This document shows, in pieces, positions 12,421-25,737 of a stretch of 64,000 nucleotides of DNA. Numbering within the stretch: position 1 is the first letter of the stretch; every line of letters starts with the position of its first letter. The notes under the pieces are model-generated. The model was not told the origin of the DNA. It searched no databases and worked only from the letters and a program-made list of their open reading frames with translations. The position numbers and the translations under genes were made by a program. This DNA is from Tenodera sinensis (taxonomy: Eukaryota; Arthropoda; Insecta; Mantodea; Mantidae), in contig CM060967.1 of assembly GCA_030765045.1 (NCBI GenBank), forward strand, positions 125,099,412 to 125,163,411. The letters run 5' to 3'.

Positions 12421-14005
12421 GTCAGTAGTTTCAAACTTTGTTCAAACACACTCACAACCCAATCCAAGCTAGTCAGATTCGAATCGAAGGCCACAAATGT
12501 CTCACTTGAAAGAGTATTGCAAGGGGAAAGCTGTGGGTGCTAGAAAGCATACCGATGTGTACGTCAGACTGCCAAATTCCGGCTATACGTTTGAAAAAAC
12601 GAACAGTTTCAGGACATTGCACTCAAAGAACAATGACAACTCAGAACAGTTTGTACAGATTTCGATTTTCACTGTGGATTATTCACGTACTTTCCATCTG
12701 CGACTTTTACACTGAGTGGTACGAAAAGACATATTCCTGAACACCCTTTGATACGAGATAATTTACCATTAGAATATTATATTCTTTAACGACTAAAAGA
12801 TTAAAGAAGAATGAAATGTACTATTTTATCTCTCAGACGGATAAATTTGTAATACTTTGGGCATCACTTTTGAGGTAACAAGCTCACTGATATTGTCACC
12901 TGATCCGTTTCCAGTTCACAGCCTTGATGTATTAATACGAATGAATATAAAGTTTCTACCACAATTTCTTTGGTGCTCTTTTCAGAATTCATATTCCCAC
13001 AGGAAAAATGGAAGGCCAAACATAAACACAATGTCTTTCACAATTTTTCCATTTCTTCTATTCAAACGAATGTCTTAGGAATCCGCTAATATCTTTCTAA
13101 TTTAGGTTACATCTTTTGTTTTTCCCCATGAGCGTCGTTTCTACTTTCATAATGGAATATCTCTTTAATTAGTTTGCTGTTCTCCATGTGCGAAATATGT
13201 CCATACTAGTGTTAAATACTAGGCGATCAGCATATAGTAGAACAGGTTTCACGGCTCTCACTCGGTCGGCAGTGTAGCGCGAGGCTTCAGTGTGAGTTGA
13301 ACTCTTACAGACGTAACAAGTGTTTTGTTAGTTGACGCAATATAGAGTGTATAAGTGAATTGGTTCTATTTGGCTACTGGTATTGTATTCCCTAAAAGGT
13401 ATTTATTTATGATGCATACGTCTCTACAGAATCCCTCGATTTTATACCCTTAAATTGTTATCTATCGAGGTGGAATTAAAAGAGAAATTTTACAAAGCAC
13501 ACTTTAGAATTTAAAATTCGTCAAGAAATTGTTGCCATTTCTCAGAGGGATGTAAGCAAGTGCCAGGAATGCTTGAACAACGAAAGGAGACACTTTCCAC
13601 GTATTCGGGCTCAATATAGCCGATCACTTTTAAGTGCTTACCTCTTGTTTCTTTGATAGAAATAAGTTGCGCAACAAACCGTAATATATTTACCACCGAC
13701 GTGCTGTCACTCGCTTAATGGACATAGCAAACGGCATCGCCGGCCGGCTGAGAGCTGCAAAATCTGTTCTGCTCTTGTCGATCACGCAGTATTATTTATA
13801 GGTATTTAATAACATGTTTTGTAAACTTTCTCCTCATTGGAAGTGTTTACATTGACGATACGAAGTAGACCTCCTATGTTAAAACTCAGTGTCACAGATT
13901 ACTTATTTTTACAGTCATAAAAATGGGAAAACAAGATTAAAATGAATAATTGATTAAAACATAAAATTTACTTTTATAGATTTAAACGTTTACAAGAGGA
14001 ACCAT
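12421..14005. other. No recognised gene
   Basis: Two overlapping frames at 12497-12740 (+, 72 and 67 codons) and frames at 12857-13078 (+) and 13511-13696 (-) have no recognisable domains. A GC-richer patch near 13255-13330 contains a TTCAGTG word that could act as an arthropod initiator, but no TATA box or downstream gene supports it. Confidence 0.3.
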
Positions 14006-14390
14006 TGTTGGTCCCGTAGCTCACTCGGCAAACCACCTGCCTATTGTGCAAGGGGTCTCGGTTTTCTTGTAGTGTTTAAGGCCCGCTTTTACTATTATGG
14101 CACCGCAGGCGGTGACACTGATGATACATGGAATGAAAATGGAGCACCAGTGGAATGAAATGGCGGTGGAAACCGGAGAACCGGGAAGAAACCCGCCCCA
14201 GCGCCGCTTCGTCCACTACGAATCTCACATGCGTGCCGCTTTGGTGAGAGTCTCGGGTTTGACTCCCGGTTGGGTTTGGAAATTTTTCTCAAGTCAAGAT
14301 TGTTGTTCATCCTCACCATAGGCTGGAAGTGTGAATGAGCGTGTGAATGAGCGTGTGAATAAGTATGAATTTAATGTGTAAAAACACCAA
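14006..14390 (+). mobile_element. Composite tRNA-related repeat (S8)
   Basis: It starts with a tRNA-like A-box region (CCGTAGCTCACTCGGC, near 14014-14029). Then comes a GAATGAAAATGG / GAACCGGGAAGAAACCCG block resembling the body of S3-type SINEs in reverse, and then a B-box-like GGGTTTGACTCCCGG near 14257-14271. It ends in three imperfect copies of GTGTGAATGAGC (14328-14360). It is probably a chimera or nested insertion of SINE modules. No TSD was found. The 74-codon frames on both strands here are repeat sequence. Confidence 0.5.
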
Positions 14391-16438
14391 ATATCCAAAA
14401 CCCACTGTAAAATAACTTAACGTACCACAGAGAGGCCGCCGATATGAATATTACAGTTATCTTTTAAGGCAATTCGAATTTCAAACCCACATAAAAACAA
14501 TTTTTGCTAAAAGTGGTCGTTCTAGCATTATAATTTAATCTTTATAATCTCGTATTTATGTTACTTCCGCTTTACAATTATACAGTGGGTATGAATACAT
14601 TTAAATATGCTTTTATTGTTCCTTTTTTTTTTCTCTATCTCTCTCTTACTAATGTTTTAAAGTTAATCCGTAATTTTTTTCTTTTAGGCTGTCCTTTGTT
14701 ATCTTTTCTCATTTTGTTACACTGCTCAACCTAGTTCTTCTACTCATATAAGTAAAACTCTCCCAAGTGAGTGCATAAGTAATAGAGAAACCAAAATTCG
14801 ATATTAATATTCTGAAACAGTCTAGAAGAAAGAGGAGAGGTTCAAATTCAAGTTTGTTGTCATGCAATTGCCCTTGCCGATCATAAAGGTTTTCCCTGAA
14901 ATGTCATCATCTCAAAACTGTCCAACCACAGGTTGTTGGATGGAATCCAAGATCTCCCAGCAGGAGATTTTCACCATAATACCTGATGCTGGGATTTCCC
15001 AGATTTTCCTTCAACCGGTTATTGGTAAATGCTCTGCAGTCACGTAGGGAAATGGTTCATTGACCTTTACACTAATTTGTATTCATCAAAAGCAATGGAA
15101 TAAGGCGAATAAAAGAAACCCATAAATTGAGGACGGTATTTGTCTAGCATATTAATTCGATTTTAAAGATCAAAGCAAGATTAGCAATGAAAAAGAAAAA
15201 TATCTCCAGTTTTTAGATGATATTTTGTTATTGTGATCTTTATTTTATTTCATTTTAGCAATGTTTCTTCTCGTTTTGCATCAGTGGTACTTAGTATCAT
15301 AGAAATGTTTTCAATTTACCAGCAACTAGATACTAGAAATTGAATGCTGCAAAGCATTTATTCCTATTTACGGCATTTTACTCTTCCAACTATTCATATC
15401 ATTAAAAATGAATAGGTAACTTTATTTAAGTGAGTAAAATATATTTGCTTACCGTAAAGATAAAATTTAATATCTAGAGTGAGTTTGTACACTGTCTATA
15501 ATCTTGTAGGTTAAGGACAAGAAGGTTAGACCACTATGTTCTTATCTTATCAGTAAAATATTGGATCTTCAGATTTTATTCCGCCATTGCCTCCAGTCAG
15601 TTTAAATTAGTTAGTTTGGTGAGCCTTTGGACTGCATGCGTTTCCGGCTACGTAAACAAGTTGATGTAACGCAATGGTGTAAATCTGCGTTGCATATTTG
15701 TTGCGTTCTTTGCGCGCGAGATGGACATTACCACCGATCACAGAGTCTGCATGAGTGAGTGCTACTTACAAACTGGAAGAATACGAGGAGAGTCTATTGT
15801 TACGGCATTGGCCGTTGCGTGAATGATTATTTTTTATTCTCGCCCAGAACTTCATCAAGACCCCAGGCAAAATATGATAAAAAGGATTATGTAAATGAGT
15901 AGCTATATCTAATGTTACTAATTTAACATTGTTAAATTTTTATGCATTCCTATAATGCTCCGACTGTTTTGTAGAACACCGTTACTTTCATTTTGTGTGT
16001 TTTCTTAATTTAATCTGTGTAGGTCTATTTAATTTACTGCTGTAAAGAGTATGGACAAGCTCTTTTGTAATGGAGAAGTTGTGCCATAAAATCCGAGACA
16101 CTTTACGGTACAAAAACCTTCCAATTATGAGTTACTGATTAGTATACCTGCTGAGATATACGCATGCGAAAGAACTTCCAAGTATAAATACTGGAAAAAC
16201 AGTCCCATTTCACTAAGGTAACTCGGAAACTGTTGACATCCACCTCTTCCGTTCGTCCTTCGCTAGTCTTCTGTCAGAGGCACTGGTGATAAACTCGCTT
16301 CAGAGTACTGACGTCATGAGCTGACGATTAACTGGCGCGTAAGGCAAACTGGATAAAAAACAAAACGATCAAACACGACAACTGAAACAGAAGAATTAAA
16401 CAAAACATTAGTAGAATACAGAACCAGTTTGAAATAGA
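14391..16438. other. No recognised gene; one acceptor-like tract
   Basis: A pyrimidine-rich tract ending CTTTTAG at 14687, with an upstream ACTAAT at about 14648, resembles a + strand 3' splice site, but no convincing exon follows. TGACGTCA at 16309-16316 is a perfect cAMP-response-element palindrome without supporting context. The frame at 14862-15047 is not recognisable. Confidence 0.3.
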
Positions 16439-16600
16439 ATGGAAGAAAATAAAATTTCCCAAAAAGCAAGTAGCTATCAACCACCAGGACAAAGGAACAT
16501 AGAACGACCGAGGAAAGGTGGAACTAACAACATTTTGGAGCCAGAATGGGTTAAATAGCCTAAACTGTTGAAGAAGTAGTCTGATATTAAGGTAGCCATT
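16439..16600 (+). pseudogene. Decayed LINE ORF C-terminal end
   Basis: The frame at 16439-16552 reads RMEENKISQ..., then YQPPGQRNIERPRKGG, then NNILEPEWVK before a stop. This follows the pattern at the end of many insect non-LTR retrotransposon ORFs: an RM-x-nR-P-K segment followed by a G-x-R-x-x-GRPRKRW motif. Here GRPRKRW has become ERPRKGG. Frame shifts or stops occur on both sides, so it is a dead fragment. The clade cannot be fixed from so short a piece. Confidence 0.6.
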
Positions 16601-18884
16601 AAAAGCCTATTTTTGTAGTTTAGATCCTTATCATGTAGTTTTGAATTAGATATGAGTCACAATGACAAGTTATTTAGTGCCATTCTGCGTCTCTTGGGGA
16701 ACAAAAACGTTAGAACCTTCACATAATTTGAAGCTTATTTTGTAGCTATACATAGACAGAGACAGTCGTTGCATACTTTGCAATTCAAATGCAAAGGTCA
16801 CTTGCCTAAGACAAACTGGTTTTCACTTCTAGGTACTGAGTTCTAAGAGGATGTTTAAAGGCGTACTTTAGTTTGTTGGTAGTGCTTCATGGGACAACAT
16901 TACGGTATATAAATCTCAGCGAAAGCTTCAGACTTGAATTTGCAATGACAATGTGTGAATGCTGTGAAACAGACGTCATAAACTTCGGTGCACTATAGCG
17001 CTTCTAAGTATGCATCGTAAGTTATACTCCATTATTTGTGTCCCTTAAAATCAAGAGCTGCAGGTTTAGTATGAACGGATGAATTGGGACAAAGGTATGT
17101 TAGACACGCTGGCAAACAGGATATGTAAAACTCCAATTGTACTAGATGGCCATGAACTTTTAACACCTGGTTACAAACACTTCACAAAGGTATGGCAAAA
17201 ATAAAGGCAGACGCCAAATGCCACAGGAATCTTGGATTTTAATGTGTGCGCGTCATATGCCGTCTTTATGTTCACTTCTGGGTGTATAAGTAATTCCTTG
17301 GGCAGTTACACGAACGTTGAGTACACTTACTTAGTTCTCTGAAAGGGAAATAATTTTGCAGTTTAGAGACGTGTTACGATAAAAGTGGACGATGAAAAAT
17401 ACGTCTGTGAAAAAAGCGGCCGAGATGCATGAAAAGAGATGTTGAGGGGGCGGGGAGGAGGGCTTATAAATTCCCAAGGATAAGTAGTCAGTCTCATTTA
17501 CTTCCGGCTTACTGCTGTACGTTAGCAATTAGAATTTATTCTGACCTTATGTGTATTGAAAAGCGATTAACACCACATATTTCGTTACACTTTGCCAGGC
17601 TTTGGAGTGGCGAAATTACACAGGGCGTTAGGAGTACGAATAAACAGATTTCGCGTGATGGTAGATTCAAATATGACGAATAAAAAGGTCCAATAAAAGA
17701 TCTATCGTGAAAGGTAGGGAGATGATTGAGCCGTATTTACTACGTTATCTGCACCGTTTATCAACAGAGCAGGACTAAAGCAGCGAACGTTTTGTTTACA
17801 AGTACGACTACTGGTGTCAAGCATGCGTTTACACCTATGACGAGTGAAATTCCAAACTAGACCAGCTTAGAAAACTGGTTTCGCCACGTTTCTGTGTGTA
17901 TGTGTTATCAGCAAATAACGAGGGGAGGTGTGGCATTCTTTCAAGCTTTCCGAGCAATATTCCCGAGACCTGAGTAGTGTCAACATTCCTGGCCTTCCGC
18001 TTTACGCCTTTGACACAAGCTTAATCGAATAGTCAATCTTAATTTCACTTGTTTAATGTCATTTTGTGGCTGAACCAATCATTTTAGCGACACGAATTAG
18101 AAACTATTTCTCTATAGCAGCGCTGTCCAACTTTTACTAAGAAATCGTGTATCTATACCTTTGTAAACAACCTCTCGCACTCATGCACGGCATGAAGCGC
18201 CATCATTAGACAAATTGCAGACTTCCTCAGGCGTGGGACAACACTGGGTTATGAATCCTCAAGCATTCAAAGCAACATTTAGCCGAGGTGTGAGATTTCA
18301 ATAAAACAAACGAGGCAGTGAACGCAGTGGTCCGTACATTCCCAAGAACATAACGGAAATAAACGCGAGCATACGTAATACAACTACAAAAGTTTTCTCA
18401 TCAGCTCTTGATTTCGTAAGCTCCACTTGCTTTTAATGCGAGGAAATCACAGTGAGCACTTAAAAATCGGTTGCGTAAGCAGATGTTAACACCACGACTC
18501 GAGAAGATGTAATATGCTCATTTTAAGCTTAGTCTCTCAGAGAGCTTTAATTATTACGAAAGAAGATTCTCAGTGTTGCTTACAATAGAAGAAGATTACC
18601 TTCAGTAGGCTGAGTGATGTCAGAATTCAACTAAAGAGAATGTCAAGGTCGAACACACTCAATCTTATCTGAATTACAGAATATAGAAATTCCTGTAATT
18701 TCACCAAGTAATGCGTGTATTTTAGGTCCATCAAAGCTACACTCTCACCATCCATTAATTCACGATGCCTTAGCTACCTTTAAATCTGATCTTTCTCTTC
18801 TCATTCACAAACTGTTGCTGCAAAATTTTATTATTGCATCTACTTCTTGTTAATAGAGAAACAGTCGTTACATATATCCATTTC
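16601..18884. other. No recognised gene
   Basis: Frames at 17331-17528 (-) and 17429-17683 (+) overlap on opposite strands and show no domain. No repeats shared with the rest of the window were found. Confidence 0.3.
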
Positions 18885-19690
18885 GCTGCGAGTATAATAA
18901 ACTCTAATCTGTAGCACTCACATGACTTTTTCTACTCACTAGTGTAAATTATTTTTACAAACGTTTATTCTTCTATCTACTCTATGTAAATCGATATAAT
19001 AGATATTTGTAGAAGTATCATTACATATTTCCTTGTAAATAGAATAGAAATAGATGAACATAATAGACAAACAACAGCCAAACCTTTTAAGAGCTGGTCG
19101 TCATATGTTGATTTTAAAATTTTGCTCACTTTTGAACACTTCCTATTTTAGAAACGCATAATCTCTTAAAAATTTAAACCAATAGTGAAATACCTTGGAA
19201 ATTGATAACTATAAAAATTGGTGAAAATGCTTTACTTTGAGAAAATTACACTTTTTTCACAGTAAGACTTTCTCCGTCTCTTATGGTTTACCAGTTGTAC
19301 AAAATTCCTTAGAAATGAAGGGAAATTCTGAGACTATTCCCAGAAAATTCAAGATAAACATTTAATTTGTCATGAAGATATCTTAAATCTATGTCGGAAA
19401 ATCATAATTTTCGAAAAATGTTCCATGTAAAGGGCAGTTTGAACTGGAGAGATTTTGAAGGAAATATTCGTGTGACATTCTTGTAATACGTTGAACTTTC
19501 TAAGTTTGGTATTTAATCGAGTTTTCATTTTTGAGCTATACTTATTTTTTCTAAAACGGAAATTTTTATGGACACCCCAAAACGCGTATTCACAGTGGAA
19601 TTTTGGTATCGGATATCTGGGTGGAGTATTACTCTTCCTCTACTATGTTTAAGCATGTAGCAGAGAAAGTAAAAAAGAAATTTCTCAATA
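18885..19690 (+). mobile_element. Family A dispersed repeat, copy 4
   Basis: It begins with GCACTCACATGACTTTTTCT (about 18916) as at 31.2 kb and 49.2 kb. It contains TTTTAAGAGCTGGTCG (as at 51.9 kb), 'GTAAGACTTTCTCCGTCTCTTATGGTTTACCAG' type and 'AAAGGGCAGTTTGAA' blocks. It ends with CTTCCTCTACTATG...GCAGAGAAAGTAAAA near 19660. It has no coding capacity. This is one of the more complete copies and helps define the ends. Confidence 0.8.
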
Positions 19691-22600
19691 TGTACTTAGG
19701 TTACGTTGATGACTCATCAAGGGTCCTTGGTTTTAAGTAATTTCTAAGTGAATCCTAAAAGCTTAAAGGACAGCACATTTCACCACAGTAAGCACGAACA
19801 TGTCAATGCCGTTATTTTGGAGGCCGAAACTGCACGGTCGAAATGGTTAAACGCCCTTGTGTTATGCAACTCATCCATCTCGCCTCTCAAGCTGATTGCC
19901 AACGCGGGTCGTGCAGGCGTTACACCTTCACGTCGCATCTCAAATGATACCTATAGACGTAACCTACTCGTACAAGGCGATTCCCACAGTTGGAGTAGAA
20001 ACAGCAACAACCTGGGAAGTGGAAAAAAGAACATGTTAACGTTTACTTTATATGTAATAGCTACAAAATTTATTTATATATTTTTTCCTTCCGATTTATC
20101 TAGATTTTTAAAATGTGACTGTTTATTTCGCAAGCAAGCTTATGTAAATAATACTGATAATAAAAGTAACAAAAAAGCTTGGCAATGTTATTTTATTTTC
20201 GGTGTTTCAATGAACCATTCTTCTTGTTTTAAATCAAGAGACTCAAACATGTATAAGACGAGTATTGGGCTTCTGAAATTTACAACTTTGAACAAGCATG
20301 GATGAATCAGCGAATTGATTCAAATCTTGACACACCATTTTGTGCTTTGTAATTAAAACCGTCCCACCAGCTTTTAAATCCATTTGGAATAAAACATTTT
20401 ATAAGAAAGAATACCGTGGATTATTTTGTACGAATTGCAAATTCAGTTTGTTAAATACAAACTTGACATGGTTATGTTACGGAATAACTTAGTCATATTT
20501 TCTCCATACAAACAAAAATAAATAAGAGTTTCCACAAAAGTAGTTTCGCTGGAGTTCTTTTTTAACCTTAAAGTGTGGCGATACGAACAATACAATTATA
20601 AAATTTTGGCTTGGATTGTAACGAAACAAGTCCGCAAAAATACACAGTATAACATTGAGGCTGTTGAATTCACATTACTGACTTATCCATTTGCATAACC
20701 ACTTAAGTTCACGCAGCAAGATTCCTTAGACAATGGGCGAAAATATGTTCCGGTAAGAATGCTGTTCTCTTAAAAAGATATCGCCATCATATATATTGTC
20801 ATTTACATTATTTAGAGAAACAATCTAATTTAAATGTTTCTGTAGGATGCAGTGAGTTTTGGAAATTATTGAGACACTGAAAATGTGCAATTCCACTCTT
20901 CTGTAATGCGAAATTCTAGCTTCGGTTTAAGGTAATGTATCTTGTTAATCGAGCACAGTAAATTTTTTTTTGTAAGACTGAAAGATCCAAAAGAAAAGAC
21001 GGGAATTTAATAAGTACTTACACACTTTTATCAATATAAACACATAGGTATACTTCAGGTTTATCCCACCAAAGTTCCTGTATGATACGTTGTCAATTTG
21101 TTATTCGCATCTGAAACACTATTTTTTCTCTGTAACTTTTTAAATTCTAACAATTCTTTCCCTTTATAATGTTTGGAACTTTGTGTTCGTCTGTTTTTGT
21201 AAGCTATTTTGACTTTTGAAAGTACTAGTTCCAGGTAGGGGAACTTGAACTAATGGCTTTCTTTTTGGCTGAGTTCACTGGAACGCCCATATTTTTATAA
21301 AATTATTAATCTTACCAACACACAATTTCGCTGTTAATTGCACGTAAAAGAAATATAAGCCAGTTTAGTTGCCTGTGTTAGTGTGATTATTGCAGACACC
21401 GTAGTCAGTCACTAGATTTTCATTTCTCAAACTCTAGGCTTAATTGCTTGTAGCTCAGTCAGGAAATGAAGCATGGGCTGTACTATAATACATATATCTT
21501 CCACTGTACGCCAGGTGTATTATGTCGAGCTATTTGTATGAACGTCACTGGGCACTAGGATTGACCTTCAGAGCAGTAATTCCGTCAGATGAATAACGCT
21601 CCTTCCTTTAAACGTACGACATTTCAGTTCAACAACACCAAGTCCTCGTTTACTAAACAAGGACTCTTGTTTGCAGGACCATTAAAACTGGTTTTGCAAA
21701 TCGGAGCTTCTTCCCATTTTGAAAGTTTTACTCCAAATTCATTTTCAACTTTATTTCCAGAAAAACTGGTTAAATACGGATCATTGTTTCAAAACCTGTC
21801 CTACTACAGAGGCCACTGAAGTTTAATAACCAAGTAAAACTTAAAGACATAATTTAGAGTGTTAAAATCATTAAATATGTTGGAAGATCTATAAACAGTC
21901 ATAGCTTTAAGTAATAATGAGAAACGATACTATGAATCATATTGTGTCATCTATTTTCCTCCTCCAGTATGAAAAATAAAATTTAGTTTGTAAACAAATT
22001 TCTTCATTCCAATAAATTGCGAAATCTGACTACCAAAGTGTACTTAGGACAAGTAAACGGAATAGGTTTTTTCACTGCTTATTCGCCAATTGTTTTTTCA
22101 TACAGTTGTAATTTTCATTATACACTACACATAACAAGGCGCCTCGCTTTTTTTGCACAACCCTGACCTAAGGTCGATCGAAAGTAAGTCAGGGTTGGCA
22201 AGATCAATTTAAACTATGAGAAGCGTTGCGTGAGTAGGATCAACTGTGGAATTCTTCACATATCGAGACTAGTTGGAATCTACATTAATGTAATGGGAAA
22301 ATAATTGTTTGCAGCATCAGAGAAGTAGCTAGAACTTATGATTATAAATCTGCTAGATTTTTCTCCAAATGTTCCGAACATTACGTTTGCTGTTGAACAG
22401 ATACAGAGAAAGTGGGATTGGTTAAATCATAAGAATGACCTATAACTCCAACAAACACATCCAACAGAGGTGTATATATGTATTTAGCAACTAATTGAAT
22501 ACTGGGTTAATTCGCGAACGTTAACAAAATAAATATTACATTTTTTATCAAATGCAGGGATTGGATTTTGGAACTGCGAATGAGATATTTTCACGAGCAA

Positions 22601-23400
22601 ACTGAATGTATACGAGACTTTAGGTGTATTTTATAACATATGTGATCTTCAATTTCAAAACAAACATGTATGGGAAGAAAAGAACGAAGAACGCAAACTT
22701 TCATTCATACAAATGATGGGCAGGTGGCGAGTGCACTGCCAGCGTTCTTCCGAGAATGAGGAAGTTTACAAGGCTAGTTTGTTTATCGGTGTAGCGCTGT
22801 TAAGATATATTGCATATAAATTATTTATAGATAAATTCTTGTATATGGGCCAAATTTAGGGCATATTTTGATCCTTTCGGCAAGTTCTTTAAAGTTAAAG
22901 TTATACACTTGAGCAGATGTTTTGTTCTTCTCCAGTAGATAAAAGGTGAAACATCCAAGGAAACTTCTATGTCAGTGATCAAGCTACTACCTATGATGCT
23001 AAATTTATTATACTACTATCTTTCGGAAGATATTCTTTTTAAAGTATTTATAATCGGTCATTTATTATTTAGTATGCTCTAGTCCAATGCCAATATATTT
23101 CCTGCTATTCCACCCAATAAGCACTATCTGTGATCTTATAGCTGGACATCTTTTGTTCTGTTGACCTTATGCTCACTGCCTTGTTTATTATTCAGGTTAA
23201 CATGAAGCATTAGCTCGTTAGTCGCCCTTGTTTGTTTAGAGTAACGTCCTACGCCTCCGTCTTCTCGCATAAAAGAACGCTGCTTCGTGTATCTATATGG
23301 AACCATTTGTTATGCACGTGTTGCGTCAAGCTATACATAAAATGTTGGATTACAAGAAAGACAACAATAGTTGTACGGTGGATCTTACTTCACAATGTAA
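19691..23400. other. No recognised gene apart from one long unassigned frame
   Basis: The 185-codon frame at 19748-20305 is listed separately. Another frame at 21589-21819 (+, 76 codons) shows no domain. The remainder is A+T-rich with no matched repeats. Confidence 0.3.
19748..20305 (+). CDS. Unassigned 185-codon open frame
   Basis: This is the longest non-repetitive frame in the window. It opens with GTG directly after an in-frame stop, and the first ATG is internal. The product is rich in Ser, Asn and Lys, with a Phe/Ile-rich stretch near residues 98-115 that looks like translated pyrimidine-rich DNA rather than a true membrane segment. I recognise no domain. With a stop expected about every 14 codons at this base composition, a frame this long is unlikely but possible by chance. 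There is no splice or promoter context. I regard it as probably non-coding. Confidence 0.12.
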   Translation: MNPKSLKDSTFHHSKHEHVNAVILEAETARSKWLNALVLCNSSISPLKLIANAGRAGVTPSRRISNDTYRRNLLVQGDSHSWSRNSNNLGSGKKNMLTFTLYVIATKFIYIFFPSDLSRFLKCDCLFRKQAYVNNTDNKSNKKAWQCYFIFGVSMNHSSCFKSRDSNMYKTSIGLLKFTTLNKHG

Positions 23401-23407
23401 ATCATCT

Positions 23408-23510
23408 TTAATTGCATGTATTAGTTGTATTAGCTGTTGTGTCTCCTAATTGGTCCGCCCATCTCTTGTTAGATCTTCCTATCTTCCTATGTTTCTCCAT
23501 TCTCTTGATT
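23408..23510 (-). pseudogene. LINE ORF C-terminal fragment
   Basis: On the minus strand the frame reads RMEKHRKIGRSNKRWADQLG and then stops. GRSNKRWADQL matches the GRPxKRWxDDI signature near the C-terminus of non-LTR retrotransposon ORFs. Upstream sequence, at higher coordinates, is out of frame and degraded. The fragment is too short to assign a clade. Confidence 0.5.
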
Positions 23511-23530
23511 TATATCTTGAGGCTAATCTT

Positions 23531-24589
23531 GGGCATCTTCCTCCTTGTGCGGGTTACATTCATTTATTTTGAAACTAGTAGTTCTTTAATTTATTTTGTA
23601 TACTTACAATCCCTGTCTTATTGTTTCGTGTTTATTCTACTTTCAAGAGGATGAAAATCCCATTTGAAAATTATTGAGAACTACCAGGGATTTTACGTTC
23701 GTAATTATATTACATTGTAAATAAAATTTAGAACCAGTAGTGTTTATTAAAAATGTAGAGGTACGTTGTTCATATCGCACTAAATAAATAATAAATGTAG
23801 CTTTGTGCTATTTTCTTGGGAAGCTAGTGAACGCTAAATAAAACTATAAAGGATGCAAGTTTAAGGCGTCTCAGAAAAAATAAAGACGTGATTCTTAGGC
23901 GTTTTGAGTCCTGCTCACTCTGCTTTATCCCACACAACAATCTGACCTATGATCTCGGGAAACAACACGTATGGCCTGTGTGTGCCACGCGTACTGGGAG
24001 ATACCAGCCAACCTGAAAGCATAATACTCTTAACTAAAATATTATTAGCCCGCAAATTAAGTGGATAAAAATATTTGATTTATACCCCTAACATCCTGCA
24101 TATTGTCACATGTGTTTGCGTGTGTGCGTATGCGCGTGCGTGTGTGTCAAGTTGACTGGTACAAGTAAATTAGCGAAATAGATAGCCTAAACCCTCTCAA
24201 GTCAACACTTTTCGCAATGCTGCCTTCATTCAACCTAATGTACCGTATACCTTCAAGTATTACACTAGTGTTTCGACATATAAATTTAGCTGTACGTCAT
24301 GAGTTTCCCTTGCTAATTTCCCCCTGATCGTGATCCCTGTCATCGAGTAAGTTTTTTCTTACGCATGTTCCAACGTGATAAATGGTTTTCTTTGGGATGA
24401 AACTGACACAGGTCAGAGAGAGTGGTTGATGGACATGAGAAACTAAATAACATTCATTACTTCTGGTCAATGAGTGAGCAATTATTTTCTCTGGGAGGTT
24501 TATATTCTGACGCCTTGACCGAGTCATCATACTGTTCGTCTTCCAGCAGGCCGCCTTTTCTGGATTTGAATGGCTCAGGGAAAAGTTAG
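23531..24589. other. No recognised gene; short GT-rich tract
   Basis: A TGTGTGCG-type alternating purine-pyrimidine tract lies at about 24110-24148. It could be a remnant of a microsatellite like those in family A, but the flanks do not match that family. The frame at 24297-24530 (-) is not recognisable. Confidence 0.3.
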
Positions 24590-24740
24590 ACTAAACAGGA
24601 TCAACCCAGATAGCGCCGCGGGAACGTGTAAGGAGTTCCGGGGTTCCATTCCCGACGAGCTAACCACTGACCTTGGTTTCTTCTTGGTTTTTCCAGATCG
24701 AAAACAATCTAATTTTCCCTAAACTAAAGACGTGAGAACT
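24590..24740 (+). mobile_element. Degenerate tRNA-derived SINE (S7)
   Basis: The B-box-like GGGGTTCCATTCCCGACG lies near 24639-24656, within a short GC-rich segment, and is followed by a TTCTTGGTTTTTCCAGATCG body. The A-box region is not convincing. No second copy in the window matches closely, and no TSD was found. Confidence 0.4.
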
Positions 24741-24884
24741 ACTATATTACAAGAGAAATGCAAAAATCAAAGTGCTATTCTTAGTCTTAATTCAATCACC
24801 GCTTATTAATCAATAAACGTAACTTATTTTAGCTAACGAAATAAACCAAAAGAACAAACAGACGCATGCTGGGATTCATACCCT

Positions 24885-25100
24885 TTCACTGGAATTTCCG
24901 TCCCTTTCTGAGGGACGGTTTTATTAAAATGTGATGCATTTATTTTCACACAAATGTTTGAAATGTTGTTAAACGTTGTGGTTGAAAAATTGTCACTTTT
25001 TATTGTTCTGATGGTGTCAATCTAACTCAACGGCAGCACGCAAACTGCAATTCTCCCGAACCATGGCGATGAAAGGCCATTGTGGGATAACTAACGTTGA
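24885..25100 (+). repeat. Repeat C, copy 1
   Basis: It shares with 27.66-27.89 kb, in the same order, TTTTATTAAA(A)TG, AAATGTTTGAAATG, ATCTAACTCA(A/G)CGG, GCAAACT(G/C)CAATTCT and GGCGATG(A)AAGGCC. The CTAACTCAGCGG segment resembles a tRNA A box, so the family may be a SINE. Confidence 0.65.
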
Positions 25101-25737
25101 GGTTGCCAATATTGGAAAATTGCCAACGCTTATGCAGTGCATTTTCTTCATTACAAAAGGTGAATGCACAGCATGAGGTTATCCGATTTGTTAAATGTAA
25201 GAGGCCACATACATGTCAGGTTTTATTAGATAGAAACGAAACTTGTTTCACGCCAGTGTCCTACTGTCTTCATTTTTATTTGCCCTGAGGTAAATACACT
25301 TCTGTCGTCACTTTCCTCATCTGCTTTCGCTCGATCTACCTCTGTCAGTAAAGAGTTGTGTATTTCAGTTTCGTAAAACTCCTGGTGTTTTAGACATATA
25401 CTTATTTCTCTAATAATACAACACTTTGTACGCTTCTGGGAAATGAGTTTATATAAGCAATGATTTCCAATAAGACAATTAAATTGAGAAAGACAATGGT
25501 AATCTTTAGAGTTTGGAAGCTTTTGTTATTTTCTATTTTAGTTCTTTTTTTTTTTTTCATCCCACTCTTTTTAAAATTGCTAGCTGCACTTTTTAAATTT
25601 GGGAATAGCTTCGTTTTCCATTACTTTCCTCTGCAGACAAAATTACACGAGTGTTTTTCTTTGGCTTAACTTTCATTTTGATTTCATTTTAATGTCAGGA
25701 ATAGCAATTTCTCAGTCAGGACGAATAGAAAAAAAGT

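Noticed and set aside
16309..16316. Perfect CRE palindrome TGACGTCA as a regulatory site
   Set aside because: A single 8-mer is expected by chance in a sequence of this length and it has no promoter context.
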